NCBI GenBank assembly: GCA_945877175.1
Contig: CAMCRC010000003.1
Coordinates: 1-64,000, forward strand
Source: Klebsiella pneumoniae
GTDB taxonomy: Bacteria; Pseudomonadota; Gammaproteobacteria; Pseudomonadales; Pseudohongiellaceae
Reading direction: 5' to 3'
Length of the DNA: 64,000 bases
Shown: one piece after another, positions 20,093 through 30,304 of the stretch
How positions within the stretch are numbered: the first letter of the stretch is position 1
Layout of the letters: every line of letters starts with the position of its first letter
Made by a program: the position numbers and the translations under genes
Notes under the pieces: model-generated
Told to the model about the DNA's origin: nothing
Databases searched by the model: none
What the model saw: the letters and a program-made list of their open reading frames with translations, nothing else

Positions 20093-21692
20093 ACATATTG
20101 AATCTCTGAATCTGCATTCGCGATGGCTTGACACTTTTTCAGCGGATTCAGAAACACAAAACTATTCCAGACATGTCGCTGGAGTGCTGCACTCCCTGGT
20201 GCGTCCCACAAAGGTTTCCGATCCGCAGCTGCTGCTGCTTTCAGCAAGCGTAGCCAACATCCTCGGATTTTCCCGGGAGTTTTGCAGCAGTGAGCACTTT
20301 CTGCGGTGCATGGCGGGCAACGAACTTCTACCGGGCAGCAAGCCATATGCCACGCGCTATGGTGGACATCAGTTCGGCCACTGGGCGGGTCAGCTTGGAG
20401 ATGGCAGGGCTATTAATCTTGGCGAGTCGGGCAAAGCTTCAGTCGACACACAAAACCTGCAGTTGAAAGGCGCAGGGCCAACGCCTTACTCGCGTGGAGC
20501 AGATGGCAGGGCGGTATTGCGTTCATCTGTCCGCGAATTTCTATGCAGTGAAGCCATGCATTTTTTAGGCATCCCGAGCACGCGCGCATTGAGCCTCGTG
20601 ACTACGGGAGATTCTGTGTTGCGCGACATGTTTTATGATGGAAATGCCGCAGAGGAGCCTGGTGCCATAGTGTGTCGTGTGGCGCCGTCGTTCACGCGCT
20701 TTGGGCACTTTCAATTATGCGCAATGAAAGGTGAGCTGCAGTTGCTGCAGCAACTGATGGACTTCACGATAGCCTCTGATTTTCCCGATTTGCACGCGCG
20801 TCACAAGGCGGGTGAGATCGACAGGCAGAATCTTTATGTCGCCTGGTTTGCGCAGATATGCCAGAGCACCCTCACGATGCTACTGGGCTGGATGCGAACC
20901 GGCTTTGTCCATGGAGTGTTGAATACCGACAATATGTCGATTCTCGGGCTGACCATTGACTACGGTCCCTACGGATGGCTTGACCATTTTGATCCCTCCT
21001 GGACGCCAAACACCACTGACGCCACCATGCATCGCTATGCATTCGGTCGACAGCCAGAAATTGTGCAATGGAATCTGTATCAGCTTGCCAATGCGCTACT
21101 GCCTGTCATCGGTGACAAGGCAGTGCTGGAGGAAGAGTTGGCGCGCTTTGCGACGCAGTATGAACAAATGTGGCGCGATATGATGCTGGCCAAGATTGGC
21201 TTGAAGCCCTTGTCAGTAGAGGTGGACGACGCACTGATTGCAGGCTTGATGCAGATACTGACAGAGCGCGAAACAGACATGACGATCTTTTTCAGGCGGT
21301 TGGCTGACTACGATCATCGACGAAACGACATCACGCTTGCCGATATTATGGTGGACGCACTTTACGACGTGCAGCCACTCGAGGAGTTGCAGCGCCAGCG
21401 CGTCAATAACTGGGCGACCGCATACTCGCAACGCCTTGAAAGTCAGGCGCCGGTCAAGGACGCTCGGAAATTGCGCATGGATGAGGTCAACCCCTGCTTC
21501 CTGTTGCGCAACTATCTGACCCAGGAGGCGATCGACAGGATGTCTGAAGGAGACTTCAGTATGCTGCACGAATTGCATGAAGCCTTGCAGAAACCTTACG
21601 AAGAGAATCCAAGGTTTGCACGATTTTACAGGAAACGTCCCGATTGGGCTCGCCATAAAGCCGGGTGCTCTATGCTCTCCTGCAGTTCCTGA
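20082..21692 (+). CDS. selO: SelO/YdiU family protein adenylyltransferase
   Basis: YATRYGGHQFGHWAGQLGDGRAINLGE, QLKGAGPTPYSRGADGRAVLRSSVREFLCSEAMHFLGIPSTRAL; C-terminal SCSS. Confidence 0.95.
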   Translation: MSLEHIESLNLHSRWLDTFSADSETQNYSRHVAGVLHSLVRPTKVSDPQLLLLSASVANILGFSREFCSSEHFLRCMAGNELLPGSKPYATRYGGHQFGHWAGQLGDGRAINLGESGKASVDTQNLQLKGAGPTPYSRGADGRAVLRSSVREFLCSEAMHFLGIPSTRALSLVTTGDSVLRDMFYDGNAAEEPGAIVCRVAPSFTRFGHFQLCAMKGELQLLQQLMDFTIASDFPDLHARHKAGEIDRQNLYVAWFAQICQSTLTMLLGWMRTGFVHGVLNTDNMSILGLTIDYGPYGWLDHFDPSWTPNTTDATMHRYAFGRQPEIVQWNLYQLANALLPVIGDKAVLEEELARFATQYEQMWRDMMLAKIGLKPLSVEVDDALIAGLMQILTERETDMTIFFRRLADYDHRRNDITLADIMVDALYDVQPLEELQRQRVNNWATAYSQRLESQAPVKDARKLRMDEVNPCFLLRNYLTQEAIDRMSEGDFSMLHELHEALQKPYEENPRFARFYRKRPDWARHKAGCSMLSCSS

Positions 21693-21710
21693 AACAAGAC
21701 TTGTCCTGGA

Positions 21711-22658
21711 TCAGGTAGATTGTTTGGGTAAATCCAGAATCTGGAGCATTGCCTTGTGCGCGCGGCTTTCGCCAACGTCACCGCCAGCATTGCGCAATTC
21801 GAGAGCGGATTTTTGATCCACGAGATCGCAAGGCAGGATCACCAGCATTTCATAGTTGCCGGCTTCGCTCATGGCGACGCTGATGATCTCACCGATACTT
21901 TCACCGCCAGCCATGACCATGGAGTCTGTGGAAACACGCATTCCAGCGACGCTCGCGCGGTAGAGACGTTTCTTGGCCGGAGCTCGGTAATGCATGCGAG
22001 CCACAATTTCCTGTCCCGGGAAACACCCTTTTTTGAAGTCAATCACTCCTGTGACATCATAATTCAGGAGCTGTGGTGTATAGCTGTCCTGAGTGTCTGG
22101 CGTGATATGTACGATCCCCTGCCGAATTTCAGCAAGTTCCCATTCCTCAAGGTCGTCAGTAATGCCGAGCTCATCAAGTTGGTCGCGCAATTCGTCGTTG
22201 GCCGCACTCATGAGTATTTCATAACGCGGTTGGGTGTCGGGCAAACGAATGACAATGGCGTCCGATTTGCTCATTACTTCATGTGGCTGCTCGGGGACTG
22301 CTGCAAAAAGATCTCGAATAGTCTGAGTCGCTGCCGGACCATAAACGCCGTAGCGCTCCCACGACGAGGTCAGTGAACTGATGCTGGCCTTTGAAAACAC
22401 GACGTATTTTTCCAGTATCTTCTTGATCGAATACCCCATGCCACGCGAGCTCAACAGAAGGTAACCACTTTCTGAGGCAAGCACGCACATGTCAGCAATA
22501 ACGCGGCCGTTGATATCGCAATAAGCCCCTTGAACGCTCTGTGTCTGCGAAACTTTGTCGATATCGCAGGTCAGCTGACCCTGCAGAAACTTCGCAGCAT
22601 CTTCGCCTGTGACTGCGAGAAGGTCGAAGTTGTTCAAGTCAGTGAGAGTGCTTGCCAT
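21711..22658 (-). CDS. ygfZ: YgfZ/GcvT-like folate-binding Fe-S cluster protein (ORF extends to 22697)
   Basis: FDLLAVTGEDAAKFLQGQLTCDI; signature DFKKGCFPGQEIVARMHYR. Confidence 0.93.
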   Translation of the reverse strand: MASTLTDLNNFDLLAVTGEDAAKFLQGQLTCDIDKVSQTQSVQGAYCDINGRVIADMCVLASESGYLLLSSRGMGYSIKKILEKYVVFSKASISSLTSSWERYGVYGPAATQTIRDLFAAVPEQPHEVMSKSDAIVIRLPDTQPRYEILMSAANDELRDQLDELGITDDLEEWELAEIRQGIVHITPDTQDSYTPQLLNYDVTGVIDFKKGCFPGQEIVARMHYRAPAKKRLYRASVAGMRVSTDSMVMAGGESIGEIISVAMSEAGNYEMLVILPCDLVDQKSALELRNAGGDVGESRAHKAMLQILDLPKQST

Positions 22659-22729
22659 GTGTGGTGCCCGGTTAAGTTGCCAGAATTGAGTTATCATGAA
22701 GGTGTCAAAGACGCACTTCGAGTGGGCAC

Positions 22730-22990
22730 ATGTTAACAGAAATTGAGTACAAGAAACTTGCGTGGCACAGCAGGCGAGGTATGCGTGAACTTGATCTATT
22801 GTTGCTGCCGTTTGTAGAGTCGGTATTGCCTGGCCTCGCGGCAGAGCGGCAGAACCTTTATGAACGCTTGCTGGAAGAAGAGGATCAGGATCTGTTTTCC
22901 TGGCTTGTCTTGCGCGAGCCTGCGCGGGATGCAGGTTTGCAGAGTCTCGTTGATCAGATACGGCTGCGCGGCCATGGCTCTGCGAATTGA
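22730..22990 (+). CDS. sdhE: FAD assembly factor SdhE
   Basis: LAWHSRRGMRELDLLLLPFVE...DQDLFSWLV. Confidence 0.93.
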   Translation: MLTEIEYKKLAWHSRRGMRELDLLLLPFVESVLPGLAAERQNLYERLLEEEDQDLFSWLVLREPARDAGLQSLVDQIRLRGHGSAN

Positions 22991-23405
22991 CCTGAGTGCC
23001 TCAAGAATCCTGTTCGTATTGCAGCTGGGACAACTGCTTCTGGCGTTGACCGCGACGCTGCTTCTCGCATTGGATACTACGCTTGCCATTCTCCTGATAG
23101 TGCCGATTGGGGTCTGTGCGCACTCTCTGACAAACCCTCCGCAATCTCCGCGTGCATTGGTTCTGATGGACGACGAGTGGTTCCTTGTTTACGACGAACA
23201 GGCGACATCAGCAACACTGAGGGAGCAGTTCCATTGCTCATCCTGGTTGCAGATTCTGGAGTTCAAGGTAGGCCAGGATGATTTCCCCGCAAGTACCAGC
23301 ATCAGGCTGGTCATCCTGCCAGACTGCGCTTCAAGTGCTTCTCGTCGACAATTGCGAACGGTGCTTCGGTGGTATCGCTTTCCATTGACGGCTGCGGGGG
23401 CCTGA
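22974..23405 (+). CDS. ygfX: YgfX-like membrane protein
   Basis: MALRIDLSASRILFVLQLGQLLLALTATLLLALDTTLAILLIVPIG; overlaps sdhE as in the canonical sdhE-ygfX pair. Confidence 0.75.
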   Translation: MALRIDLSASRILFVLQLGQLLLALTATLLLALDTTLAILLIVPIGVCAHSLTNPPQSPRALVLMDDEWFLVYDEQATSATLREQFHCSSWLQILEFKVGQDDFPASTSIRLVILPDCASSASRRQLRTVLRWYRFPLTAAGA

Positions 23406-23407
23406 AT

Positions 23408-25093
23408 TCAGGCGCTGGTCACTGGTATATGGACACAATTTTCCGGCACAAGAACAGTGTCCTTTCCCTCGGACAGCGTTTCCGGATAGTCCAGTGAGAA
23501 ATGAAGTCCGCGACTTTCTTTTCGCGAAATGGCACTTTCGACTATGAGCCCTGATACCAGCACCAGATTGCGAAGCTCCAGCAAGTCTTTGCTGACAATA
23601 TAATGTTTGTAGTAATCCGTGGTTTCCTGCTCCAGTAGCTGGAGCCTCCTGCGAGCGCGCTGCAGCCGCTCGTCCTTGCGGACAATCCCGACGTAGGCCC
23701 ACATGAATCTGCGCAGTTCATCCCAGTTGTGAGCAACGATGATTTCCTCACTAGAGCGTGTCACCAGGCTATCATCCCATGCAGGGATGTGTGCGGTAGA
23801 TGGAGTAATGGAAAATTTCTGTCGAATGTCGTCGCTGGCGCTGAACGCCAGAACAAAGCATTCAAGCAGGGAATTGCTTGCCATGCGATTGGCGCCATGC
23901 AGTCCAGTAAAACTGGTTTCGCCAATTGCGTACAGATTGGGGAGATCTGTGCGACTTTTCCTGTCGACCATGACGCCACCGCAGGTGTAGTGCGCAGCAG
24001 GGACGACTGGAATGCGATCACGGGTAATGTCGATGCCAAACTTGAGGCAGTTGGAATAAATGGTTGGAAAATGCTCTTTGATGAATTCTGGTGCCTTGTG
24101 AGAAATATTCAGAAATACGCAGTCGCATCCCAATCGTTTCATTTCGTGATCGATTGCACGAGCCACGATATCCCGTGGTGCGAGTTCGCCACGTTCATCA
24201 AACTTGCTCATGAAACGCGTGCCGTCCGGCAGCTCCAGCAATGCTCCCTCTCCGCGCAACGCTTCTGTTATCAGGAATGACTTGGCATGCGGGTGGTAGA
24301 GACAAGTTGGATGAAACTGGTTGAATTCCATGTTGGCTACTCGACACCCGGCACGCCAAGCCATCGCGATTCCGTCTCCTGTGGCCCCGTCCGGATTTGT
24401 AGTGAAAAGATAGGCCTTGCTGGCCCCGCCCGTGGCCAGCACGACAAAACGTGCTTTGAACACATCGACGGCGCCGGTCTGCGTGTTGAAAATGTAGGCG
24501 CCTGCGCACTGGTTGCCCGCCAGGCCCAGTTTTGAATGCGTGATCAGATCTATTGCAATGCAGTTTTCAATCAAATCAATGTTGCGGTGTTCTCTGGCTT
24601 TTGCTGCAAGTGTTTCAAATACTGCACGTCCGGTGGCATCCGTGGCGTGGATGATGCGGCGGTGGCTGTGGCCTCCTTCCTGTGTGAGGTGCAGCGGAGC
24701 GAGGTTGTCAGGTTGAAGTGGCTCCCGTGCTGCGCCCGCTTTTGCGTCGTGGGGATCTACTGTTGTGAAGGGGACTCCCTGTTCCACCAGCCACTTCACA
24801 CATTCGCTGCTGTTTTCCACAACATGGGACACCATGTCTTTGTGGCAAAGTCCAGCTCCAGCATCTAGCGTATCGGCAATGTGCGCGTCGATACTATCGT
24901 CGTCATCCAGCACGGCAGCAATTCCGCCCTGTGCCCAGAAGGTAGCGCCTTGACTGAGTTCGCCCTTGCTGATAACAGCAACTTTCGCGAAGTCTGCTGT
25001 CTTCAATGCCAGTGTCAATCCCGCAGCACCGCTGCCAATGACGAGAATGTCGTAGTCGTAAACAGATGTGTTATTGTTGGGGCTCATGGTCAC
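23408..25093 (-). CDS. nadB: L-aspartate oxidase
   Basis: [78 protein letters not shown]. Confidence 0.97.
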   Translation of the reverse strand: MTMSPNNNTSVYDYDILVIGSGAAGLTLALKTADFAKVAVISKGELSQGATFWAQGGIAAVLDDDDSIDAHIADTLDAGAGLCHKDMVSHVVENSSECVKWLVEQGVPFTTVDPHDAKAGAAREPLQPDNLAPLHLTQEGGHSHRRIIHATDATGRAVFETLAAKAREHRNIDLIENCIAIDLITHSKLGLAGNQCAGAYIFNTQTGAVDVFKARFVVLATGGASKAYLFTTNPDGATGDGIAMAWRAGCRVANMEFNQFHPTCLYHPHAKSFLITEALRGEGALLELPDGTRFMSKFDERGELAPRDIVARAIDHEMKRLGCDCVFLNISHKAPEFIKEHFPTIYSNCLKFGIDITRDRIPVVPAAHYTCGGVMVDRKSRTDLPNLYAIGETSFTGLHGANRMASNSLLECFVLAFSASDDIRQKFSITPSTAHIPAWDDSLVTRSSEEIIVAHNWDELRRFMWAYVGIVRKDERLQRARRRLQLLEQETTDYYKHYIVSKDLLELRNLVLVSGLIVESAISRKESRGLHFSLDYPETLSEGKDTVLVPENCVHIPVTSA

Positions 25094-25329
25094 AGTGATA
25101 AATGCCTTTGGTGTGGAGCAAGGGGCTGCATTGTCGTCCGATGTCGAGAGCGGCTTATATTACAATCATGCAGACGCCAAGCGCCAATGGCAGGCACCCG
25201 CTTCAGAATTCGGCAAAGCATGAACGCATCAAGCGCCTTCCACAGATTCATCCGCAGTCAATTGGCTGAGAGATCGTTGCTGCTTCCCGAAACCTCGCGG
25301 AGCAGTTCTTCCGCCAGGGGGCGGAGCTT

Positions 25330-25902
25330 GTGAACAAAGACACTGATCAACAGCTGGTTGAGCGAGTACTCAATGGCAATCAGGCAGCCTTCAATCTGCT
25401 GGTTCTGCGCTATCAGCACAAAGTAGCTGCACTGATCTCCCGTTTCGTCAAAGACCCTCACGAAGTGGAGGATGTCACACAGGAAGCCTTCATCAAGGCT
25501 TATCGCGCGCTGAATCTGTTCCGAGGCGACAGTGCTTTCTACACATGGCTGTACCGTATCGCCGTCAACACAGCGAAAAATCACCTGGTCTCTCGTGGCC
25601 GGCGACCACCGTCGACAGACTTTGATCTGGATGATGCCGAGTTGGTCGAAGACACCACGGCATTGCGTGACACAGATTCGCCTGAGGGAATCCTCGAGAA
25701 GGAACACTTGGAAAAGTTGATCTATCAGGCGATCGACGAACTGCCGGAGGATTTGCGCACGGCTTTCACCCTGCGTGAGTTTTCCGGCCTGAGTTACGAA
25801 GACATCACGGAGATCATGGATTGTCCAGTTGGCACAGTCCGTTCGAGAATCTTCAGGGCGCGGGAAGCAATAGATAAAAAAATCCGCGACTTGATGCATT
25901 AG
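25330..25902 (+). CDS. rpoE: RNA polymerase sigma-E (RpoE/AlgU), GTG start
   Basis: DQQLVERVLNGNQAAFNLLVLRYQHKVAALISRFV...LREFSGLSYEDITEIMDCPVGTVRSRIFRAREAID. Confidence 0.96.
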   Translation: MNKDTDQQLVERVLNGNQAAFNLLVLRYQHKVAALISRFVKDPHEVEDVTQEAFIKAYRALNLFRGDSAFYTWLYRIAVNTAKNHLVSRGRRPPSTDFDLDDAELVEDTTALRDTDSPEGILEKEHLEKLIYQAIDELPEDLRTAFTLREFSGLSYEDITEIMDCPVGTVRSRIFRAREAIDKKIRDLMH

Positions 25903-26062
25903 TTCATGGAACGAAGTCCTGCACCTGTTGTCAAAACTGGCAAGAGTGGCAATCCCAGCCTTGCAGCCGGAGTCGCCCCCCGCGTTTGTTGAGTTGAGTC
26001 TCGTTCATGAGACTCATTGATCTGACTGCCGGCAAGGTAGTCCAAGTCCCCAGAGGTAGTGC

Positions 26063-26677
26063 ATGAGCAAGGAAAACAGTCAGGCCCGAGAGTTTGCCGA
26101 ATCACTATCCGCCTTGATGGATAATGAATCGACTGAGCTGGAGCTGCGCCGGTTGTTGAAGGAAATGCCGAGTCACCCTGAGATAGCCCAGACCTGGGAC
26201 CGGTACAACCTGACGAGATCCCTTCTCCATAAAGAGGTCGTGCGGCCAGTGTCTGCTGCTGGAACTCTTTCCATGCTGGAGGCATTGGCTGCAGAAGCGC
26301 CGTATGGTGGGATCAAGTCTTCTACGTCTGATGTGGCACGCAACACCTGGTTCCAGGCAGCAGGTCGTATTGCGATCGCTGCTTCGGTTGCTCTGGCCGT
26401 TTTCGTCGGGTTGCAGACATTTGTTGACCAAAGCATTCCGGAAAGCAGCATGGCGCAACGTCCTTCTGCTCTTGTTGAGGATAATTCCGAGGCACTGGCA
26501 TTCACCCCAACTGAAGTTGCTGGCGATACAGGTTTCGATGCTGATGCGCAGCAACGTCTCAATGAATACATTCGCGGCGTATCCATTCAGTATCGCGAAG
26601 ATGCCGTGGCTACGCCCGGTGTCAATATTCTGCAGGATTCGCAACTGATCCGGCAGGTCAATCAGATCGAGAACTAG
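26063..26677 (+). CDS. rseA: Anti-sigma-E factor RseA/MucA
   Basis: ESLSALMDNESTELELRRLLKEMPSHPEIAQTWDRYNLTRSLL; single TM segment around residue 100; follows rpoE. Confidence 0.92.
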   Translation: MSKENSQAREFAESLSALMDNESTELELRRLLKEMPSHPEIAQTWDRYNLTRSLLHKEVVRPVSAAGTLSMLEALAAEAPYGGIKSSTSDVARNTWFQAAGRIAIAASVALAVFVGLQTFVDQSIPESSMAQRPSALVEDNSEALAFTPTEVAGDTGFDADAQQRLNEYIRGVSIQYREDAVATPGVNILQDSQLIRQVNQIEN

Positions 26678-26684
26678 AAATATG

Positions 26685-26720
26685 GAGGACAGCAGCAACT
26701 CTCCGCTGTCCTCTGTTCTT
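26685..26720 (+). terminator. Hairpin terminator after rseA
   Basis: GAGGACAGC-agcaactctcc-GCTGTCCTC followed by tgttctt. Confidence 0.6.
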
Positions 26721-26862
26721 AACGAAAGCCTTTGAGCCATTCCTCCCGCGTTGTTGCAATTCAGCGCTTGCCCCTCTGACAATCGCCCTGTACTTTACGG
26801 CATCGTTGATACATTGCTGCGTTTTCGGCAATTGCCGGACAACTCGCATTGGAGAGAAAAAT

Positions 26863-28275
26863 ATGGGTTCATCTGTTCATAAAGCCACGCTTGCCATTTG
26901 GGGCGCTCTGGTGCTTTCAGCGGTACTTTCCCTGCAGTCATCACCCTCGAGCGCAGCCGAGTTGCCTGACTTTGCCGCCTTGGTCGAGCAGAACGGGCCC
27001 GCTATTGTCAATATTGCGACCATGCAGCAAGTGACCTCATCGCGGGATGAGCGGGGCGACATCGAAGAGCTGCTGCGCCAGTTGAGTCCGGATGAGCCTT
27101 TGCCCCCGGAATTGGAGGAGCAGCAGTCACGTCCCCGTGGCGGCGTAGGATCGGGCTTCATCATGTCCGAAGATGGCTATGTCATCACCAATCACCACGT
27201 AGTAAACGGTGCTGATCAGATTACTGTGACGCTTAATGACCGGCGGGTATTTCAGGCCCGCATTATAGGGACAGACGAGTTGTCTGACGTGGCACTGATC
27301 AAGATCGATGCCGAGAACCTTCCTACCGTGGAGTTCGGGGATTCAGAGGCTGTGCGCGTCGGCGAATGGGTTCTGGCAATAGGCTCGCCATTCGGTCTCG
27401 AATTCTCGGCGGCGGCTGGTATCGTCAGTGCAAAAGGCCGGGCTGTTCCGGGCAATCAAACCAACTATGTCTCATTCATTCAAACGGATGTGGCAATCAA
27501 TCAAGGCAATTCGGGCGGTCCGCTTTTCAATCTTGAAGGCAAAGTGATCGGCATCAATTCGCAGATTCTGAGCAGTACCGGCGGATCCAACGGCATCTCT
27601 TTCGCCATACCGAGCAATGTGGCGTTGAATGTGGTGGAGCAGCTTCGCGACACCGGTGCTGTAAGTCGGGGATTGCTCGGCGTTTTGATCAAGGACGTCG
27701 ATTTTGCGCTGGCGGAAGCGTTCTACATGGAGCGTCCTATGGGCGCCTTCGTTGACGAAGTGCAGCCTGGCAGTCCTGCCGAGACTGCAGGCGTATTGAA
27801 TGACGACATCATCATGGCGTTCAATGGCAGAGAAATTGAATCGTCCTCCATGCTGCCGTTCTATGTTGGTCAGGTGCGCCCGGGGACAAACGCGGAACTG
27901 ACGATCATGCGCAACGGAGAGACCATTGCACTGGATGTAGTGGTCGGAGCATTGCCCGGCAGCGGTATAGCCTCTTCGAATGCACCAATAGAGCCACCGC
28001 CAGCCAACAGCCTTGGTCTTACCATCAGCGAATTGAGTGAAGAAGCCCGGGACGTATCCGGAATTCAAGGAGTGCGGATCGAAGAGCTGCAGGACGGCCC
28101 TGCGGCAAACGCAGGACTTGAGGAGGGAGATGTGATTGTCGAGCTCAATCGCATGCCAGTTCCGGATATTGGTGCCTTCAGCGCTGCCGCCGAACAGCTG
28201 CCTGCTACCGGCTTTGTTCCGGTGCGAATTGTGCGCGAAGGGCGTGGCACAACCCTGGTGCTGGAGCTCGAATGA
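26863..28275 (+). CDS. mucD: Do-family periplasmic serine protease DegP/MucD
   Basis: Signal peptide; VGSGFIMSEDGYVITNHHVV, DVALIKID, QTDVAINQGNSGGPLFNLEG, two PDZ domains. Confidence 0.96.
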   Translation: MGSSVHKATLAIWGALVLSAVLSLQSSPSSAAELPDFAALVEQNGPAIVNIATMQQVTSSRDERGDIEELLRQLSPDEPLPPELEEQQSRPRGGVGSGFIMSEDGYVITNHHVVNGADQITVTLNDRRVFQARIIGTDELSDVALIKIDAENLPTVEFGDSEAVRVGEWVLAIGSPFGLEFSAAAGIVSAKGRAVPGNQTNYVSFIQTDVAINQGNSGGPLFNLEGKVIGINSQILSSTGGSNGISFAIPSNVALNVVEQLRDTGAVSRGLLGVLIKDVDFALAEAFYMERPMGAFVDEVQPGSPAETAGVLNDDIIMAFNGREIESSSMLPFYVGQVRPGTNAELTIMRNGETIALDVVVGALPGSGIASSNAPIEPPPANSLGLTISELSEEARDVSGIQGVRIEELQDGPAANAGLEEGDVIVELNRMPVPDIGAFSAAAEQLPATGFVPVRIVREGRGTTLVLELE

Positions 28276-28277
28276 TC

Positions 28278-28318
28278 CTGAAAGGTGGCATTGCCTGTCG
28301 CGCAACGCCACCTTTCAG
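28278..28318 (+). terminator. Perfect 12-bp inverted repeat after mucD, likely terminator
   Basis: CTGAAAGGTGGC-n17-GCCACCTTTCAG; T-tract weak. Confidence 0.55.
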
Positions 28319-28504
28319 CAGAATGTTTTCAAGGCACTTTGACGATTGCAGCCCACTGATATTCCGCCGGAAATTCACTGACAGCCCCAACCTGATACTG
28401 TAGACTTGCCGCCTTGAAAACGAGGTGGGGCGTGCTCTTGTTTTGTTCGTGCCTGACATGCCTCGTACCTCGCCCATTAATTTTCGACTTTGTGATCCTA
28501 TCCT

Positions 28505-30304
28505 GTGAGTGATTTAAGCCACATCCGCAATTTTTCCATCATCGCGCACATCGACCATGGCAAATCCACCCTCGCAGATCGCTTCATCCAGACCTGTGGC
28601 GGCCTGGAGGAGCGTGAGATGAATGAGCAGGTGCTTGATTCTCTCGATATCGAGCGCGAACGAGGCATCACCATCAAGGCGCAGAGCGTCACTTTGTATT
28701 ACGACAGCAAGGACGGTAGGCGCTATCAGCTCAATTTCATTGATACGCCCGGGCATGTGGACTTCACTTATGAAGTCTCACGCTCGCTGGCCGCATGTGA
28801 AGGTGCGTTGCTCGTTGTGGACGCAGGTCAGGGTGTCGAAGCGCAGTCCGTAGCGACCTGCTACACCGCCATCGAGCAGGGATTGGAAGTGATCCCCGTG
28901 CTCAACAAGATGGACCTGCCGCAAGCTGAGCCTGAGAAAGTGCGTCAGGAGATCGAAGAGATCATCGGTATTGATGCCTCCCAGGCGGTGTGCGCCAGTG
29001 CCAAAACAGGCATGGGCATCATCGACATCCTAGAGGAGCTCGTGCGCCTGGTCCCCCCCCCACAGGGAGATACGGAAGCGCCGCTGCAGGCGCTGATCAT
29101 CGATTCGTGGTTCGACAACTACCTGGGCGTGGTGTCACTGGTCCGCGTCAAGCAGGGTACATTGCGCAAGGGTGACAAGATCATCGCCAAGACCATCGGC
29201 AAGTCACATCTGGTGGATGGCGTGGGGGTGTTTACCCCGAAGCGTCATGAAACCGATATCCTGCGCGCCGGCGAAGTAGGGTTCGTTGTAGCTGGCATCA
29301 AGGAAATCCAAGGGGCACCGGTAGGGGATACCCTGACGCATGCCTCCACTTCCGACGTCGCGGCTCTGGCAGGTTTCAAGAAGATTCAACCGCAGGTCTA
29401 TGCCGGCCTGTTTCCTGTATCTTCCGACGATTTCGAGAGTTTCCGCGACGCGCTGGAAAAGCTGACGCTGAACGATGCCTCGCTCTACTACGAGCCGGAA
29501 AGCTCAGACGCCCTGGGCTTCGGATTCAGGTGCGGCTTCCTCGGCATGCTGCACATGGAGATCATTCAGGAGCGCCTGGAGCGCGAATATGACCTCTCGC
29601 TGATCACCACAGCCCCAACGGTGGTTTACGAAGTGCTGCTCACCAACGGCAAGATTGTGCGTGTTGACAGCCCCTCGGCATTGCCTGCCATTACGTCTAT
29701 CGATGAAATGCGTGAGCCCATAGTGCTGGCCAGTATCCTCGTGCCGCATGAATACCTCGGCAACATCATCAATCTGTGCATCTCTCGTCGTGGCGTACAA
29801 CGCGACATGCAGTTCATCGGTCGGCAGGTGTCCCTGCGTTACGAGCTACCCATGAACGAAGTGGTGCTGGACTTCTTCGACAAGCTCAAATCAGCCAGCC
29901 GTGGCTATGCCTCGCTGGATTATCACTTCATCCGTTTTGAGCCAGCCAATCTTGTCCGCCTTGACGTACTCATCAATGGCGACCGTATAGATGCGCTCGC
30001 GCTGATCGTGCATCGTGAACAGGCACACCACAAAGGGCGTTTGCTTGTGGAGAAAATGAAGGAACTGATTCCTCGCCAAATGTATGATGTGGCCATACAG
30101 GCAGCCATCGGTGGACAGATCATTGCGCGTCAGACCGTCAAGGCACTGCGCAAGAATGTGACTGCGAAATGTTATGGCGGGGATGTGTCCCGCAAGAAGA
30201 AGTTGCTCGAGAAGCAGAAGGCCGGCAAGAAGCGCATGAAGCAGGTGGGCAATATCGAAGTACCCCAGGAGGCATTCCTGGCCGTGCTCAAGGTGGATAG
30301 CTGA
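28505..30304 (+). CDS. lepA: Elongation factor 4 (LepA), GTG start
   Basis: [26 protein letters not shown]...[25 protein letters not shown]. Confidence 0.98.
   Translation: MSDLSHIRNFSIIAHIDHGKSTLADRFIQTCGGLEEREMNEQVLDSLDIERERGITIKAQSVTLYYDSKDGRRYQLNFIDTPGHVDFTYEVSRSLAACEGALLVVDAGQGVEAQSVATCYTAIEQGLEVIPVLNKMDLPQAEPEKVRQEIEEIIGIDASQAVCASAKTGMGIIDILEELVRLVPPPQGDTEAPLQALIIDSWFDNYLGVVSLVRVKQGTLRKGDKIIAKTIGKSHLVDGVGVFTPKRHETDILRAGEVGFVVAGIKEIQGAPVGDTLTHASTSDVAALAGFKKIQPQVYAGLFPVSSDDFESFRDALEKLTLNDASLYYEPESSDALGFGFRCGFLGMLHMEIIQERLEREYDLSLITTAPTVVYEVLLTNGKIVRVDSPSALPAITSIDEMREPIVLASILVPHEYLGNIINLCISRRGVQRDMQFIGRQVSLRYELPMNEVVLDFFDKLKSASRGYASLDYHFIRFEPANLVRLDVLINGDRIDALALIVHREQAHHKGRLLVEKMKELIPRQMYDVAIQAAIGGQIIARQTVKALRKNVTAKCYGGDVSRKKKLLEKQKAGKKRMKQVGNIEVPQEAFLAVLKVDS

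Noticed and set aside
22974-23405. sdhE-ygfX as a novel toxin-antitoxin pair
   Set aside because: Once described as CptAB, but sdhE is established as a flavinylation factor; the pair is ordinary core content in gammaproteobacteria.
24881-25333. 150-aa plus-strand ORF over the nadB 5' end and rpoE upstream region
   Set aside because: Mostly antisense to nadB and ends at the rpoE start; no recognisable domain.
29050-29061. Run of nine C in lepA (gtccccccccca), possible phase-variation tract
   Set aside because: Encodes the expected PPP stretch in an essential-type core gene with intact frame; could be an assembly-error hot spot but no sign of frame disruption.
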